A stretch of 64,000 nt of DNA from Ancrocorticia sp052089425. GTDB lineage: Bacteria; Actinomycetota; Actinomycetes; Actinomycetales; Actinomycetaceae. Below are positions 1 to 8,599 of this stretch, piece by piece. A model generated the notes under the pieces. It did no database searches and was not told the DNA's origin. It worked only from the letters and a program-made list of their open reading frames with translations. The stretch's first letter is position 1; each line of letters begins with the position of its first letter. The stretch covers positions 16,001 through 80,000 of the forward strand of contig NZ_JBQCZW010000007.1 in NCBI RefSeq assembly GCF_052089425.1, read 5' to 3'. Both the position numbers and the translations under genes were made by a program.

Positions 1-148
1 ACTCAGGTGATTCATGTACTGGCGTGCACTGCGCGAGATCGGCGTGTTTCCTGGGATGTGAGGAATTTTCACCATAGTTACTCCAGTGTAGGCAATTCGG
101 ACGATTTCCGCCGCAACGGGCAATGGTTCGGTATTCTAAGACGAGCAG

Positions 149-170
149 GTCCGGGCCGGCCGGACTTTTC
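149..170 (+). promoter_or_regulatory. GC-rich hairpin with T-run in the tkt leader
   Basis: GTCCGG (149-154) pairs with CCGGAC (160-165) and is followed by TTTTC. It lies about ten bases before the tkt ribosome-binding site AAGGAG (181-186). It looks like an intrinsic terminator or attenuator. A possible -10 box TATTCT at 132-137 would place it inside the tkt leader; otherwise it could end a transcript entering from the left. The remaining bases 1-148 hold no gene I can support. Confidence 0.4.
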
Positions 171-194
171 ACGAATGCAAAAGGAGCTGCTGCA

Positions 195-2267
195 ATGGCG
201 GAGCTTAATTGGACCGAACTTGACCAGCGCGCAGTAGACACGGGGCGCGTGTTGGCTGCCGATGCTGTCCAGAAGGTCGGAAACGGGCATCCTGGCACGG
301 CGATTTCCCTATCGCCGTTGGCATATACACTTTTCCAGAAGGTTATGCGCCACGATCCCTCGGATGATCAGTGGATCGGGCGCGATCGTTTCGTCCTCTC
401 TATCGGACACTCCTCGCTTACCCTGTACAACCAGCTCTTCTTGGCTGGCTATGGGCTCGAGCTTGACGATATCGCATCGCTGCGTACATGGGGCTCCCTC
501 ACACCGGGCCATCCCGAGTACAAGCACACCAAGGGCGTAGAAATGACCACCGGCCCGCTGGGTCAGGGCCTGTCCTCCGCTGTTGGCATGGCCATGGCCT
601 CCCGCCGCGAACGCGGATTGTTCGATCCGGAAACACCCAAGGGCGAATCCCCCTTCGATCACTTCGTCTACGTTGTGGGCGGCGAAGGTTGCTTAGAGGA
701 AGGCGTCACCTCCGAAGCCAGCTCGCTAGCCGGAACCCAGCACCTAGGTAACCTCATCTTCATCTGGGACGATAACCGCATTTCAATCGAAGACGATACG
801 GTCATTGCCTTCTCCGAAGATGTTCTGGGCCGCTATGCCGCCTACGGCTGGCACACCCAGCATGTTGACTGGACCAACGGTGGTACCGAATACAGCGAAG
901 ATGTGGATGGCCTCTACAACGCCCTCCTCAATGCCCAGAAGGTGACGGATAAGCCGTCCATCATCCGCCTGTCCACGATCATGGCGTGGCCATCGCCCAC
1001 GAAGCAGGGAACAGGCGCCGCACACGGTTCGGCGCTTGGAGCCGAAGAAGTTGCCAACCTCAAGAAGATTCTCGGCTTCGATCCTGAGGTTGATTTCCCC
1101 GCCGATCCCGAGCTTGTTGCACAAACTCGCGCAAATGCCAAGGCCAATGCCGAAGCCGCTCGCGGGCAGTGGGATGAGCAGATGGCCTCATGGCGCGCGG
1201 CACACCCGGACCGCGCCGACCTTCTGGATCGCTTGGAGAAGAAGGAGCTGCCAGAGGGTTGGGACGATGCCCTGCCCACCTTCGAGATCGGTTCCTCCCT
1301 CGCCACGCGCGCCGCCTCCGGCAAAGTCCTGAGTGCTCTGGCTCCGGTGCTCCCCGAACTCTGGGGTGGCTCCGCCGATCTGGCCGGATCCAACAACACA
1401 ACGATGGCCGGCGAACCCTCGTTCCTGCCCGCAGATCGCGTATCAGCGGACTTTGACGGTAACGAATACGGCCGCACCCTCCACTTCGGTATCCGCGAAC
1501 ACGGCATGGGTGCCATCGTCAATGGCATCGTCCTGCACGGCCTGACCCGCGCCTACGGCGGCACGTTCTTCGTGTTCGCCGATTACATGCGTGGGGCGGT
1601 CCGGTTGTCCGCTGTCATGAACATTCCGTCCGTATTCGTGTGGACTCACGATTCGATCGGTGTTGGCGAGGATGGTCCTACCCATCAGCCCATCGAGCAC
1701 CTCTGGGCCTACCGCGCCATTCCGCAGCTGGACATTGTTCGCCCGGCAGATGCTAACGAAACGGCAGCCGCGTGGAAGTCCATCATCGAGCGCAATGAGG
1801 GCGGCCCCGCGGGCCTCATCCTCTCGCGCCAGAATCTCCCGGTTCTCGAAGGCACCAGCGCCGAGGGCGTTGATAAGGGCGGATACGTGCTTGCCGATTC
1901 CCCAACCGGCACCGTTGATGTGCAACTTCTGGCCACCGGATCAGAGGTCTCACTTGCTGTGGACACGCAGAAGGCACTGGCCGAAGAAGGAATCGGGGCA
2001 CGCGTTGTCTCGCTTCCCTGCCTCGAATGGTTCGAGCAGCAGGATCAGGCCTACCGCGATTCTGTGATCCTTCCCGATGTGAAGGCTCGCGTTTCCGTTG
2101 AGGCCGGTACAACCTTCGGGTGGGCCGGTTACGTTGGCGATGCTGGCCGCAGCGTAGGAATCAACCACTTCGGCGCTTCCGCCGCCGGTGGCAAGCTGTT
2201 CGAAGAGTTCGGCTTCACTGTGGAGACCGTAGTTTCCGCCGTCAAGGAATCCATCGCCGCCGCGTAG
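195..2267 (+). CDS. tkt: Transketolase
   Basis: Thiamine-diphosphate enzyme that moves two-carbon ketol units between sugar phosphates in the non-oxidative pentose-phosphate pathway (cytosol). The 690-residue length is normal for the family. Visible landmarks are the N-terminal GNGHPG motif, the ThDP/Mg segment GEGCLEEG followed by WDDN, and the pyrimidine-domain motif GPTHQPIE. The ATG at 195 is chosen because AAGGAG lies 8 bases upstream; an in-frame ATG at 123 has no ribosome-binding site and adds residues not typical of the family. zwf and opcA follow on the same strand, but tal, which commonly lies between tkt and zwf in actinobacteria, is missing. Confidence 0.96.
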   Translation: MAELNWTELDQRAVDTGRVLAADAVQKVGNGHPGTAISLSPLAYTLFQKVMRHDPSDDQWIGRDRFVLSIGHSSLTLYNQLFLAGYGLELDDIASLRTWGSLTPGHPEYKHTKGVEMTTGPLGQGLSSAVGMAMASRRERGLFDPETPKGESPFDHFVYVVGGEGCLEEGVTSEASSLAGTQHLGNLIFIWDDNRISIEDDTVIAFSEDVLGRYAAYGWHTQHVDWTNGGTEYSEDVDGLYNALLNAQKVTDKPSIIRLSTIMAWPSPTKQGTGAAHGSALGAEEVANLKKILGFDPEVDFPADPELVAQTRANAKANAEAARGQWDEQMASWRAAHPDRADLLDRLEKKELPEGWDDALPTFEIGSSLATRAASGKVLSALAPVLPELWGGSADLAGSNNTTMAGEPSFLPADRVSADFDGNEYGRTLHFGIREHGMGAIVNGIVLHGLTRAYGGTFFVFADYMRGAVRLSAVMNIPSVFVWTHDSIGVGEDGPTHQPIEHLWAYRAIPQLDIVRPADANETAAAWKSIIERNEGGPAGLILSRQNLPVLEGTSAEGVDKGGYVLADSPTGTVDVQLLATGSEVSLAVDTQKALAEEGIGARVVSLPCLEWFEQQDQAYRDSVILPDVKARVSVEAGTTFGWAGYVGDAGRSVGINHFGASAAGGKLFEEFGFTVETVVSAVKESIAAA

Positions 2268-2281
2268 GCATTTGTCAGCTG

Positions 2282-2316
2282 GACGCCGCACGCCTCTTCA
2301 TGGGGCGTGCGGCGTC
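2282..2316 (+). terminator. Hairpin after tkt
   Basis: A perfect 13-bp stem, GACGCCGCACGCC (2282-2294) with GGCGTGCGGCGTC (2304-2316), has a 9-base loop. No U-tract follows, so termination may be partial or Rho-assisted. It lies 15 bases after the tkt stop. Confidence 0.6.
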
Positions 2317-2320
2317 TGCG

Positions 2321-2326
2321 TATACT
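2321..2326 (+). promoter_or_regulatory. Candidate -10 box for zwf
   Basis: TATACT sits just after the tkt hairpin and 49 bases before the zwf GTG. A -35 box would fall inside the hairpin and is not convincing. It suggests zwf-opcA can be transcribed independently of tkt. Confidence 0.35.
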
Positions 2327-2375
2327 GTGTGGGCGCCCAGCGCGCATCAAGGTGTATTTCAAGTAGAGGTGAGAC

Positions 2376-3884
2376 GTGTCCAACCCATTGCGCCAAGGCC
2401 GCGATACTAGACTTCAACGAATCGCTGGCCCGTGTGGCATCGTATTGTTTGGAATTACGGGCGATCTGGCTCAGCGCAAGATTCTGCCCGCCCTCTACGA
2501 TTTGGCCAGCCGCGGCCTGCTTCCCCCGTCCTTCTCCATCATCGGCGTAGCGCGCCGTCACATCGAGAACATCGAAGAGGTTGTGGAGAAATCTATCCGC
2601 AACGGTGCGAAGATGCCGGTTACGGATACCACGTTGGGGCAGCTTCTGTCCGGATTTAGTATGGTTGAAGGGCAGTTTGACCACGACGAGACCTATGTTG
2701 CGCTCGGCCGGCGCATGCAGGAAATCGATGAGGTACGGGGCACAGGAAGTAACTATGCTTTCTACCTCTCCATTCCTCCTGAGCTGTTCCCAACCGTCCT
2801 AGGCGGAATCGGTGATGCAGGCCTTCAATCGGGCCCGGATGGTTCGTGGCGGCGTGTGGTGATCGAAAAGCCATTCGGCCACGATCTTGCCTCCGCACAG
2901 GCTCTGGACGAAGTGGTCACTAGGGTGTTCGATCCCGATTGCGTTTTCCGGATCGATCATTACCTTGGCAAAGAAACGGTTCAGAACGTGTTGGCACTCC
3001 GATTTGCCAACGAAATCTATGAATCCGTGTGGAATTCCAACCACGTGGATCATGTACAGATCACCATGGCCGAGGATATCGGCATCGGCTCACGCGCCGG
3101 ATACTACGACGGCATCGGTTCTGCCCGTGATGTCATCCAGAACCATCTTCTCCAACTGCTGGCACTCACCGCGATGGAGGAGCCCAACAGCTTTAGTGCT
3201 GAAGCCCTGCGCGTTGAAAAGGAAAAGATCCTTGACGCCACCTCCTTCTATGGGCCCGTCAGCGAATCTGCCGTGCGTGCGCAGTATTCGTCCGGCTGGC
3301 AGGGTGGCCAATGGGTGAAGTCCTATCTGGAGGAAGATGGCATCCCAGCAGATTCCATCACCGATACCTACGCGGCCCTCCGGCTTGGGATCCATACGCG
3401 GCGCTGGGAGGGCGTGCCGTTCTATCTACGCGCCGGTAAGCGCCTTGGCCGCCGTGTTTCCGAGATTGCCGTGGTGTTCAAATATCCTCCCTTCCTCCCC
3501 TTCGATTCCACGGCTGGCATGGGCCACAACACGCTCGTGATTCGGGTGCAGCCACAGGAAGGTATTACCTTCAAGGTGGGGTCCAAGGTTCCCGGATCTG
3601 CGATGCGGCTGCGGGACGTCACGATGGATTTCGCCTACGGCCACGCGTTCACCGAGTATGCCCCCGAAGCTTACGAACGGCTGATCCTTGACGTTCTGCT
3701 GGGTGATCCGCCGCTCTTCCCTCAGCAGAACGAAATCGAGACCTCGTGGCGGCTGATCGATCAGGCTGTTGAGTACTGGGAATCCCATCCAGAAACACTC
3801 GATACGTATGGCCCAGGAACGTGGGGGCCAGAGTGCGCCGATAAGATGCTGGCACGCGATGGCAACGAGTGGCGACGCCCCTGA
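2376..3884 (+). CDS. zwf: Glucose-6-phosphate 1-dehydrogenase
   Basis: Oxidises glucose-6-phosphate to 6-phosphogluconolactone with NADP+, the entry step of the oxidative pentose-phosphate pathway. The 502-residue protein has the nucleotide-binding motif GITGDLAQRK near residue 27 and the active-site motif RIDHYLGKE carrying the substrate-binding lysine and catalytic histidine. It starts at GTG with AGAGGTGAG directly upstream. opcA, its assembly factor, follows after 15 bases. The next enzyme of the pathway, 6-phosphogluconolactonase (pgl), usually follows opcA but is absent here. Confidence 0.96.
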   Translation: MSNPLRQGRDTRLQRIAGPCGIVLFGITGDLAQRKILPALYDLASRGLLPPSFSIIGVARRHIENIEEVVEKSIRNGAKMPVTDTTLGQLLSGFSMVEGQFDHDETYVALGRRMQEIDEVRGTGSNYAFYLSIPPELFPTVLGGIGDAGLQSGPDGSWRRVVIEKPFGHDLASAQALDEVVTRVFDPDCVFRIDHYLGKETVQNVLALRFANEIYESVWNSNHVDHVQITMAEDIGIGSRAGYYDGIGSARDVIQNHLLQLLALTAMEEPNSFSAEALRVEKEKILDATSFYGPVSESAVRAQYSSGWQGGQWVKSYLEEDGIPADSITDTYAALRLGIHTRRWEGVPFYLRAGKRLGRRVSEIAVVFKYPPFLPFDSTAGMGHNTLVIRVQPQEGITFKVGSKVPGSAMRLRDVTMDFAYGHAFTEYAPEAYERLILDVLLGDPPLFPQQNEIETSWRLIDQAVEYWESHPETLDTYGPGTWGPECADKMLARDGNEWRRP

Positions 3885-3899
3885 TTTTCAAGGAATACC

Positions 3900-4832
3900 A
3901 TGATCATTCACATGAATAACATCTCCTCAACCGCTGTGGGCACCCGCATGGAGGAGCTGCGCGATACCGTTGGTTCCGTGGCTCTGGGGCGCGTCCTCAC
4001 ACTCGTCATCATCGCACAGGATGAAACCGGCGTTCGCGATGGCATGCAGGCTGCGGCTGGCGCCTCGCGCGCCCACCCGTGCCGGATCATCACGCTACTT
4101 CCCATCGAATCCGAGGAATCGCGCCTTGACGCTGAGATCCGTGTGGGAGCGGAGGCAGGGCTGTCAGAGATCGCCATACTGCGCTGCTATGGCGGCGCAG
4201 CTTCGGATCTCGAAACGGTTCTCTCCCCTCTGATCCTGCCCGATACTCCCATCGTTGCGTGGTGGGTCCAAGAGGTCCCAGCCAATACATCACAAACCTC
4301 CGTGGGATCGCTTGCTCAACGCAGGATAACCACCTCACGTTTCCTCGGAGATCCGCTTGAGCACCTGTGCACGATGCGCGATACCTACACAGCTGGCGAT
4401 ACCGATTTGGCGTGGGCGGGGATGACCCTGTGGCGCAATCACCTAGCCGCCATGCTCGACGAGCCTCCCGAGGAACCCGTCACGGGGGTGACAGTGTATG
4501 GGGCGGAAGGCCATCCCTCGACCTATCTGCTGGCAGGCTGGCTAGCTTTGCGCTTGCAGGTACCGGTCCGCACTGAGCCGAACGAGGCTACGGTCCTCAC
4601 TGAGGTATGCCTCCACCGAGAATCGGGAGATCTGCGGCTGGTCCGACCAATCGGATCGGAGATCGCTGACATGGAGCGCCCAGGGCGGCAAACCCAGCGC
4701 GTCAACCTTCCGGTCCGCACGTTGGAAACCATGCTCATCGAAGAACTCCGCTCTATGACGGCAGATACCGCCTACGGAGAGGTTCTAGAAAAGGGGCTGG
4801 AGCTCCTGGACGTTCCGGAGTTTCGCCGCTAG
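3900..4832 (+). CDS. opcA: Glucose-6-phosphate dehydrogenase assembly protein OpcA
   Basis: OpcA proteins of actinobacteria and cyanobacteria are needed for assembly or activation of Zwf. The 310-residue protein aligns by eye with the family through its N-terminal GRVLTLVI segment, the IVAWWVQEVP segment and the SRFLGDPL region. It starts at ATG 3900 with AGGA 6-9 bases upstream; an alternative ATG at 3912 is possible. It is co-directional with and 15 bases after zwf. Its stop lies 6 bases from the convergent ABC ATPase stop, with a short 6-bp inverted repeat (CGCTAG / CTAGCG) across the junction. Confidence 0.93.
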   Translation: MIIHMNNISSTAVGTRMEELRDTVGSVALGRVLTLVIIAQDETGVRDGMQAAAGASRAHPCRIITLLPIESEESRLDAEIRVGAEAGLSEIAILRCYGGAASDLETVLSPLILPDTPIVAWWVQEVPANTSQTSVGSLAQRRITTSRFLGDPLEHLCTMRDTYTAGDTDLAWAGMTLWRNHLAAMLDEPPEEPVTGVTVYGAEGHPSTYLLAGWLALRLQVPVRTEPNEATVLTEVCLHRESGDLRLVRPIGSEIADMERPGRQTQRVNLPVRTLETMLIEELRSMTADTAYGEVLEKGLELLDVPEFRR

Positions 4833-4838
4833 TTCCTC

Positions 4839-5909
4839 CTAGCGCTCAAGTACCCAGCCCCGTTCAGCCCGCACCGCAAAGCGGACACTGTCACCTACGG
4901 AGCGGGGAGCGCTAGCGTCCCATTCGTGCACAACCAGTGTTCCCACCTCTGTTTCCACCTCGGTCTGGCTCCTGCTTCCAGCGAATGCCGAACCGATCAC
5001 CTGACCCGTGTCTCCCACAACATCTGCGGCGTGTGGAGCCTTCCTCAGCGTGATGGACTCCGGTGGGAGCACCAGCATCGCCGGGCCGATACGCAGCCCC
5101 GGGTGGCATGGAATTTCATACTCCAAGCGGCCCAGCTGAACGCGTGCGTGATGCGAATCGGGGCGGCCCAGCACGATAACGGACAGAATATTCTCCAAGC
5201 CCAGAAGGTCGGCGACGAAGCGGGAGGATGGGCGCCGATACACGTTCATAGGAGTATCCAGCTGGACGATTTCCCCTTGGCGCATCACGGCCACTCGATC
5301 GGCCATGAGGAAGGCGTCCTCTAAATCATGGGTCACATACACGGCCGCTAGGCGCCCGCGCACCACCTGCGCCTTGACGTCACGGCGGATGTCGCGGCGC
5401 AGCGGCGCCTCAACATGCGATAACGGTTCATCCAACAGGAGCACGCGTGGACGCCGCACGAGAGTTTGTGCCAGAGCTACGCGCTGGGACTGACCGCCGG
5501 AAAGAGATGCGGGGCGGGTAGCCCCCAAGCCGTTGATGTTCAGGTTGGCCATGGCTATATCGATCAGATCGTTACGCTTGCCCTCTGGCGTCCTCGCATC
5601 ATCCAGCCCATATCCGATGTTCTCCCGCACGGACAGCCCGGGGAACAGCACGGGGCTCTGGAACACGAGCCCCGTCTCGCGTTCCTCCGGCGGTATACCA
5701 GAAACATCAACGGAATCGATGCTCACTGTGCCCCTACTCTGGATGAGTCCAGACAGGGCGTGAAGCAGCGTTGATTTGCCGCATCCCGAGGGACCCACAA
5801 TCACGAGGACCTCCCCCGGTGCCACCCGGAAGCTCACATCGTGGAGAGTGAAGGTCCCGAGGGTCAGGCTCAGATCCCGCACCGTCAATCCATAGGGCGA
5901 GATACTCAT
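4839..5909 (-). CDS. ABC transporter ATPase of an AfuABC/FbpABC-type importer
   Basis: A 356-residue ATPase that powers the adjacent permease and binding protein. Walker A GPSGCGKST is at residues 39-47, followed by the signature LSGGQ, Walker B LLLDEP and switch THD. A C-terminal TOBE-like region of about 120 residues is typical of the FbpC/AfuC/PotA branch. Start ATG 5909 overlaps the permease stop (ATGA) and has GGAGG upstream, so translation is coupled. The family includes iron, thiamine, polyamine and hexose-phosphate importers. Context (GlpT-like antiporter, two-component system, pentose-phosphate genes) favours a phosphorylated-sugar substrate, which is inference. Confidence 0.9.
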   Translation of the reverse strand: MSISPYGLTVRDLSLTLGTFTLHDVSFRVAPGEVLVIVGPSGCGKSTLLHALSGLIQSRGTVSIDSVDVSGIPPEERETGLVFQSPVLFPGLSVRENIGYGLDDARTPEGKRNDLIDIAMANLNINGLGATRPASLSGGQSQRVALAQTLVRRPRVLLLDEPLSHVEAPLRRDIRRDVKAQVVRGRLAAVYVTHDLEDAFLMADRVAVMRQGEIVQLDTPMNVYRRPSSRFVADLLGLENILSVIVLGRPDSHHARVQLGRLEYEIPCHPGLRIGPAMLVLPPESITLRKAPHAADVVGDTGQVIGSAFAGSRSQTEVETEVGTLVVHEWDASAPRSVGDSVRFAVRAERGWVLER

Positions 5910-7483
5910 GTGTGCCTCCATGCTCGAGAGTTGGAATCGATGATCACATCGAACAGTATGACAACGCCCAGGATGGCTCCACACGTCAGAAGGCCCGTGA
6001 CCATGGCAAGGGCGAACGCTTCGTCCGATTGGCCGCCCGCGGCAAGCCTCAGGAGCTGGGGTGTGGCCAGCTGAATGCTGCCTGGCTGGACGAAGACCAG
6101 CGGGGAAAGGTTGGTCAGCAACGCACCAGTTTCCGTGCACAGGGAGGCGACGACCATCGGGGCAACATAGGGAAAATCAACACTCAAGAGGACCCGTGCA
6201 GGGCCGGCACCCAAGTCGCGGGCGGCAGCGGCGGCATCTGTTGTCCGTAAGGAAAGCAATCCGAGCAAAAGAAGAGTCGAGACCGGCGTGCACACAGCAA
6301 GCGCCGCAAGAAAGAGTCCAATCCATCCCCCGGCAGCCGATCCCCCGCCAACAACTGCCGGTATCACCACGGTCTCACCCATTCGTACGGGCACCCGGAG
6401 AGCTGTTGCATAGACGGCCCCGATAGCTGTGGGCGAGGTGAACAGCATGAAGATCACAAGGAAGATTCCGTAGGATCGCACATGCCCGTGTGCACGGATA
6501 ATCGCCGTAGACAACACCAATGCGCAGGCGGCTCCCACCGGAACAGCTACGCCGATCAGTATCACGGTGGGGAGAACGGAGGTTGTGGGGACACTCCCAT
6601 TCTCAGAGGACACGATAGACCCGCCCGCGATGGTCAGAACGATTCCGGCGATCAACACTGTGCTGGCCACAACTGCGGCGCCCGCGGTGGCCTTCACCCA
6701 CGCCGGAATATTCGAGGAGTGCAGGACATCGGCGATCCGGTTTCGCGAACTCAGGCGTGCCGCCCCGCCATGCCTCCAGAATCGTGCCCGCGTCACCACG
6801 AAGGTCATGAGCACGGTTGGCACTAACATGAGGAGCGCAGCACGCACCACGCTGGGGCCAGCGGCACCGGCAGAAACTGCGCGAAACACGTGCGAGGCCA
6901 GATGCGATTCGTGGCCACCGTACAACTCGTAGATCCCAGGATCAGAGAAGAGTTGGAACACTCCCCACATCCAGGCGAGAGCCGCGCCCTTGGCCCAGTT
7001 CGGTAACACCGTCAGGCGCCACGATGTACGCGTAGGCAGGCCGAGACTACGTGAGAGCATCAGGGTCTCAACATCAATAAAACGCAGTGCCACCGCCTGC
7101 CCGAACACGGCTGCCGGAAGCACGATGATGCTCGAGGAAAGCAGGAGGTGCGGGTCTCCTAACCACCGGTCAACGGCATGAGCCACGATGACCGGCGGAA
7201 ACACGAACGGAATCGCGCAGGCGATGAAAAGAATCCGCCGGGCTCCACGGCCGCACACTGTATAGCCAAACAGCACAATTCCCAGAGCTAGCACCGCAGC
7301 AATCAGTGATGAGGCCATGGGCAGCGCGAGTGATCTCAGAGTTAGCCCGATCAGGGCATTCCACGAGGTGACCGGCAACGGCGCTGCAGGGGTTTCACGC
7401 CAGGCAAGAACAAAGGGAAACACCACGGCCATGGACACCACAGCTAGGACCGCAACGGGAAGGGCGCGCCTAATAGGTCCCAT
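5906..7483 (-). CDS. ABC transporter permease, fused tandem FbpB/AfuB/ThiP type
   Basis: A 525-residue membrane protein made of two homologous permease halves, each with about six predicted hydrophobic helices, as in FbpB, AfuB and ThiP. Start ATG 7483 has GGAGG at 7490-7494 and overlaps the end of the binding-protein gene by 14 bases. Longer upstream frames run through that gene and are rejected. The second half carries the expected cytoplasmic EAA-type loop (around AARDLGAGPARVLL). Operon order is binding protein, permease, ATPase. Confidence 0.9.
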   Translation of the reverse strand: MGPIRRALPVAVLAVVSMAVVFPFVLAWRETPAAPLPVTSWNALIGLTLRSLALPMASSLIAAVLALGIVLFGYTVCGRGARRILFIACAIPFVFPPVIVAHAVDRWLGDPHLLLSSSIIVLPAAVFGQAVALRFIDVETLMLSRSLGLPTRTSWRLTVLPNWAKGAALAWMWGVFQLFSDPGIYELYGGHESHLASHVFRAVSAGAAGPSVVRAALLMLVPTVLMTFVVTRARFWRHGGAARLSSRNRIADVLHSSNIPAWVKATAGAAVVASTVLIAGIVLTIAGGSIVSSENGSVPTTSVLPTVILIGVAVPVGAACALVLSTAIIRAHGHVRSYGIFLVIFMLFTSPTAIGAVYATALRVPVRMGETVVIPAVVGGGSAAGGWIGLFLAALAVCTPVSTLLLLGLLSLRTTDAAAAARDLGAGPARVLLSVDFPYVAPMVVASLCTETGALLTNLSPLVFVQPGSIQLATPQLLRLAAGGQSDEAFALAMVTGLLTCGAILGVVILFDVIIDSNSRAWRHT

Positions 7484-8510
7484 TGCGTACCTCCGTTGCC
7501 CACACCGTGATGAGCTGAGCCCGTACCTGAGCCGCTTGGGACACATCGCCGCCCAGCACGGGCACGGGGAGCACCTCAAGTTCATCGATGAGGTTCGGGG
7601 ACAAAGCCATCGTGGTATACGATTGCGGGACTTGAGAGGTGGATGCCACTTGCCCCTCGGGGGATACGGCAAAGTTGACGAACTCCCGCCCCGCCTGAAC
7701 ATTGTCAGATCCAGCCAGCAGCCCAACGGCGCCTACTTCATAGCCAGTCCCGTCTTCGGGATAGGCCAGCTCCACGGGGGCACCGGCAGCCCGTTCAGCT
7801 TGGCAGTACGGAGCAAACGATATGCCAACTGCTGCGTTACCTCGGCCAACATTGCGCGCCACTGCCGTTCCCGAATCCAAGTAGCCCTGAAGGTTTCGTT
7901 CGAGAGACTTCATGTAGGCCACCATGCCCTCAGTTCCGCCCAACCGGGAGTATTGCACCCACAACATGGTGGAGGCGGTGCCCGAAAGCAGCGGGCTAGA
8001 CATGAGAATTTCATCTTCATAATCGGAACTGAGGAGATCCTCCCATGTTTCCGGTACCTGACTCACCAGTTCGGTGTTCACACAGAAGGAGAGGATTCCG
8101 CCGTACACACCGGCCCAATAACCATTGGCATCACGAAGGCTATGAGGAAGCTTCTTCACGGCGGGCAGGTCCCCAATGGGAGAGAGGAGATCCTCCCCAG
8201 CAGCCTCCACATACGATTCGGCGGGACCACCTAACCACACATCGAATTCCGGTTGGTCGGCGCTGACTCGGATACGTCCCAGCGCCTCGGAGGTGGGCAG
8301 CCGCACGGTGTGAACGGTGATACCCGTTTGCTTTTCGAAGGCTTCGGCCACAGCAAGGCACGATTCCACATTGTTGGAGCAGAGTACCGATAGTTGAGCC
8401 TTCGGCGGTTGGGCCCACACGATTCCAGCGACCGCCAGCCCAACCACAACGGTTCCGGCCAACAATCGCTTCACCTGCCCACGGGCCCACCGTGAATGCC
8501 ACCATGTCAC
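7470..8510 (-). CDS. AfuA/FbpA-like solute-binding protein without lipobox
   Basis: A 346-residue class II periplasmic-type binding protein and first gene of the importer operon. It has an N-terminal signal or anchor helix (about residues 14-32) ending near VWAQ, with no lipobox cysteine. The fold landmarks FDVWLGGPAES and GGILSFCVNTEL resemble AfuA, PgtC and HptA proteins, which bind or sense phosphorylated sugars. The adjacent tyrosine pair typical of iron-binding FbpA is not seen; the corresponding area reads SFAPYCQ. The GTG start has no Shine-Dalgarno sequence; instead TAGAGT lies exactly 6 bases upstream, so the message is probably leaderless. Ligand is unproven. Confidence 0.85.
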   Translation of the reverse strand: MTWWHSRWARGQVKRLLAGTVVVGLAVAGIVWAQPPKAQLSVLCSNNVESCLAVAEAFEKQTGITVHTVRLPTSEALGRIRVSADQPEFDVWLGGPAESYVEAAGEDLLSPIGDLPAVKKLPHSLRDANGYWAGVYGGILSFCVNTELVSQVPETWEDLLSSDYEDEILMSSPLLSGTASTMLWVQYSRLGGTEGMVAYMKSLERNLQGYLDSGTAVARNVGRGNAAVGISFAPYCQAERAAGAPVELAYPEDGTGYEVGAVGLLAGSDNVQAGREFVNFAVSPEGQVASTSQVPQSYTTMALSPNLIDELEVLPVPVLGGDVSQAAQVRAQLITVWATEVRNGTY

Positions 8511-8516
8511 TTTGCT

Positions 8517-8522
8517 ACTCTA
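8517..8522 (-). promoter_or_regulatory. -10 box of the binding-protein gene (leaderless)
   Basis: TAGAGT followed by AGCAAA and then the GTG start at 8510. The 6-base distance places the transcription start at the GTG itself. No good -35 is seen. Confidence 0.5.
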
Positions 8523-8544
8523 TCCGCCACGCCCGTAAACGTAC

Positions 8545-8581
8545 GTGAGGGCACCCAGAACGTGGAACTGGGTGCCCTCAC
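8545..8581 (-). terminator. Hairpin after the glpT-like gene
   Basis: A perfect 14-bp inverted repeat, GTGAGGGCACCCAG (8545-8558) with CTGGGTGCCCTCAC (8568-8581), 9-base loop, starts about 18 bases after the transporter stop codon on the minus strand. It separates this gene from the ABC importer, which then has its own promoter. Confidence 0.75.
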
Positions 8582-8599
8582 ATCAATCGGTCAGTGGAC

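Noticed and set aside
1..237. Small open frame of 76 codons at the left edge
   Set aside because: It overlaps the tkt start in another frame and has no ribosome-binding site or recognisable motif.
4827..4844. Hairpin at the opcA/ABC ATPase convergent junction as a terminator
   Set aside because: The CGCTAG/CTAGCG stem is only 6 bp, made of the two stop codons, with no U-tract.
7317..8234. Open frame of 305 codons antisense to the binding protein and permease
   Set aside because: Overlaps two well-supported coupled genes and encodes nothing recognisable.
4839..8510. Assignment of the ABC importer as an iron or thiamine transporter
   Set aside because: The binding protein lacks the FbpA tyrosine pair and no thiamine genes or THI element are nearby; sugar phosphate fits the context better, though not proven.
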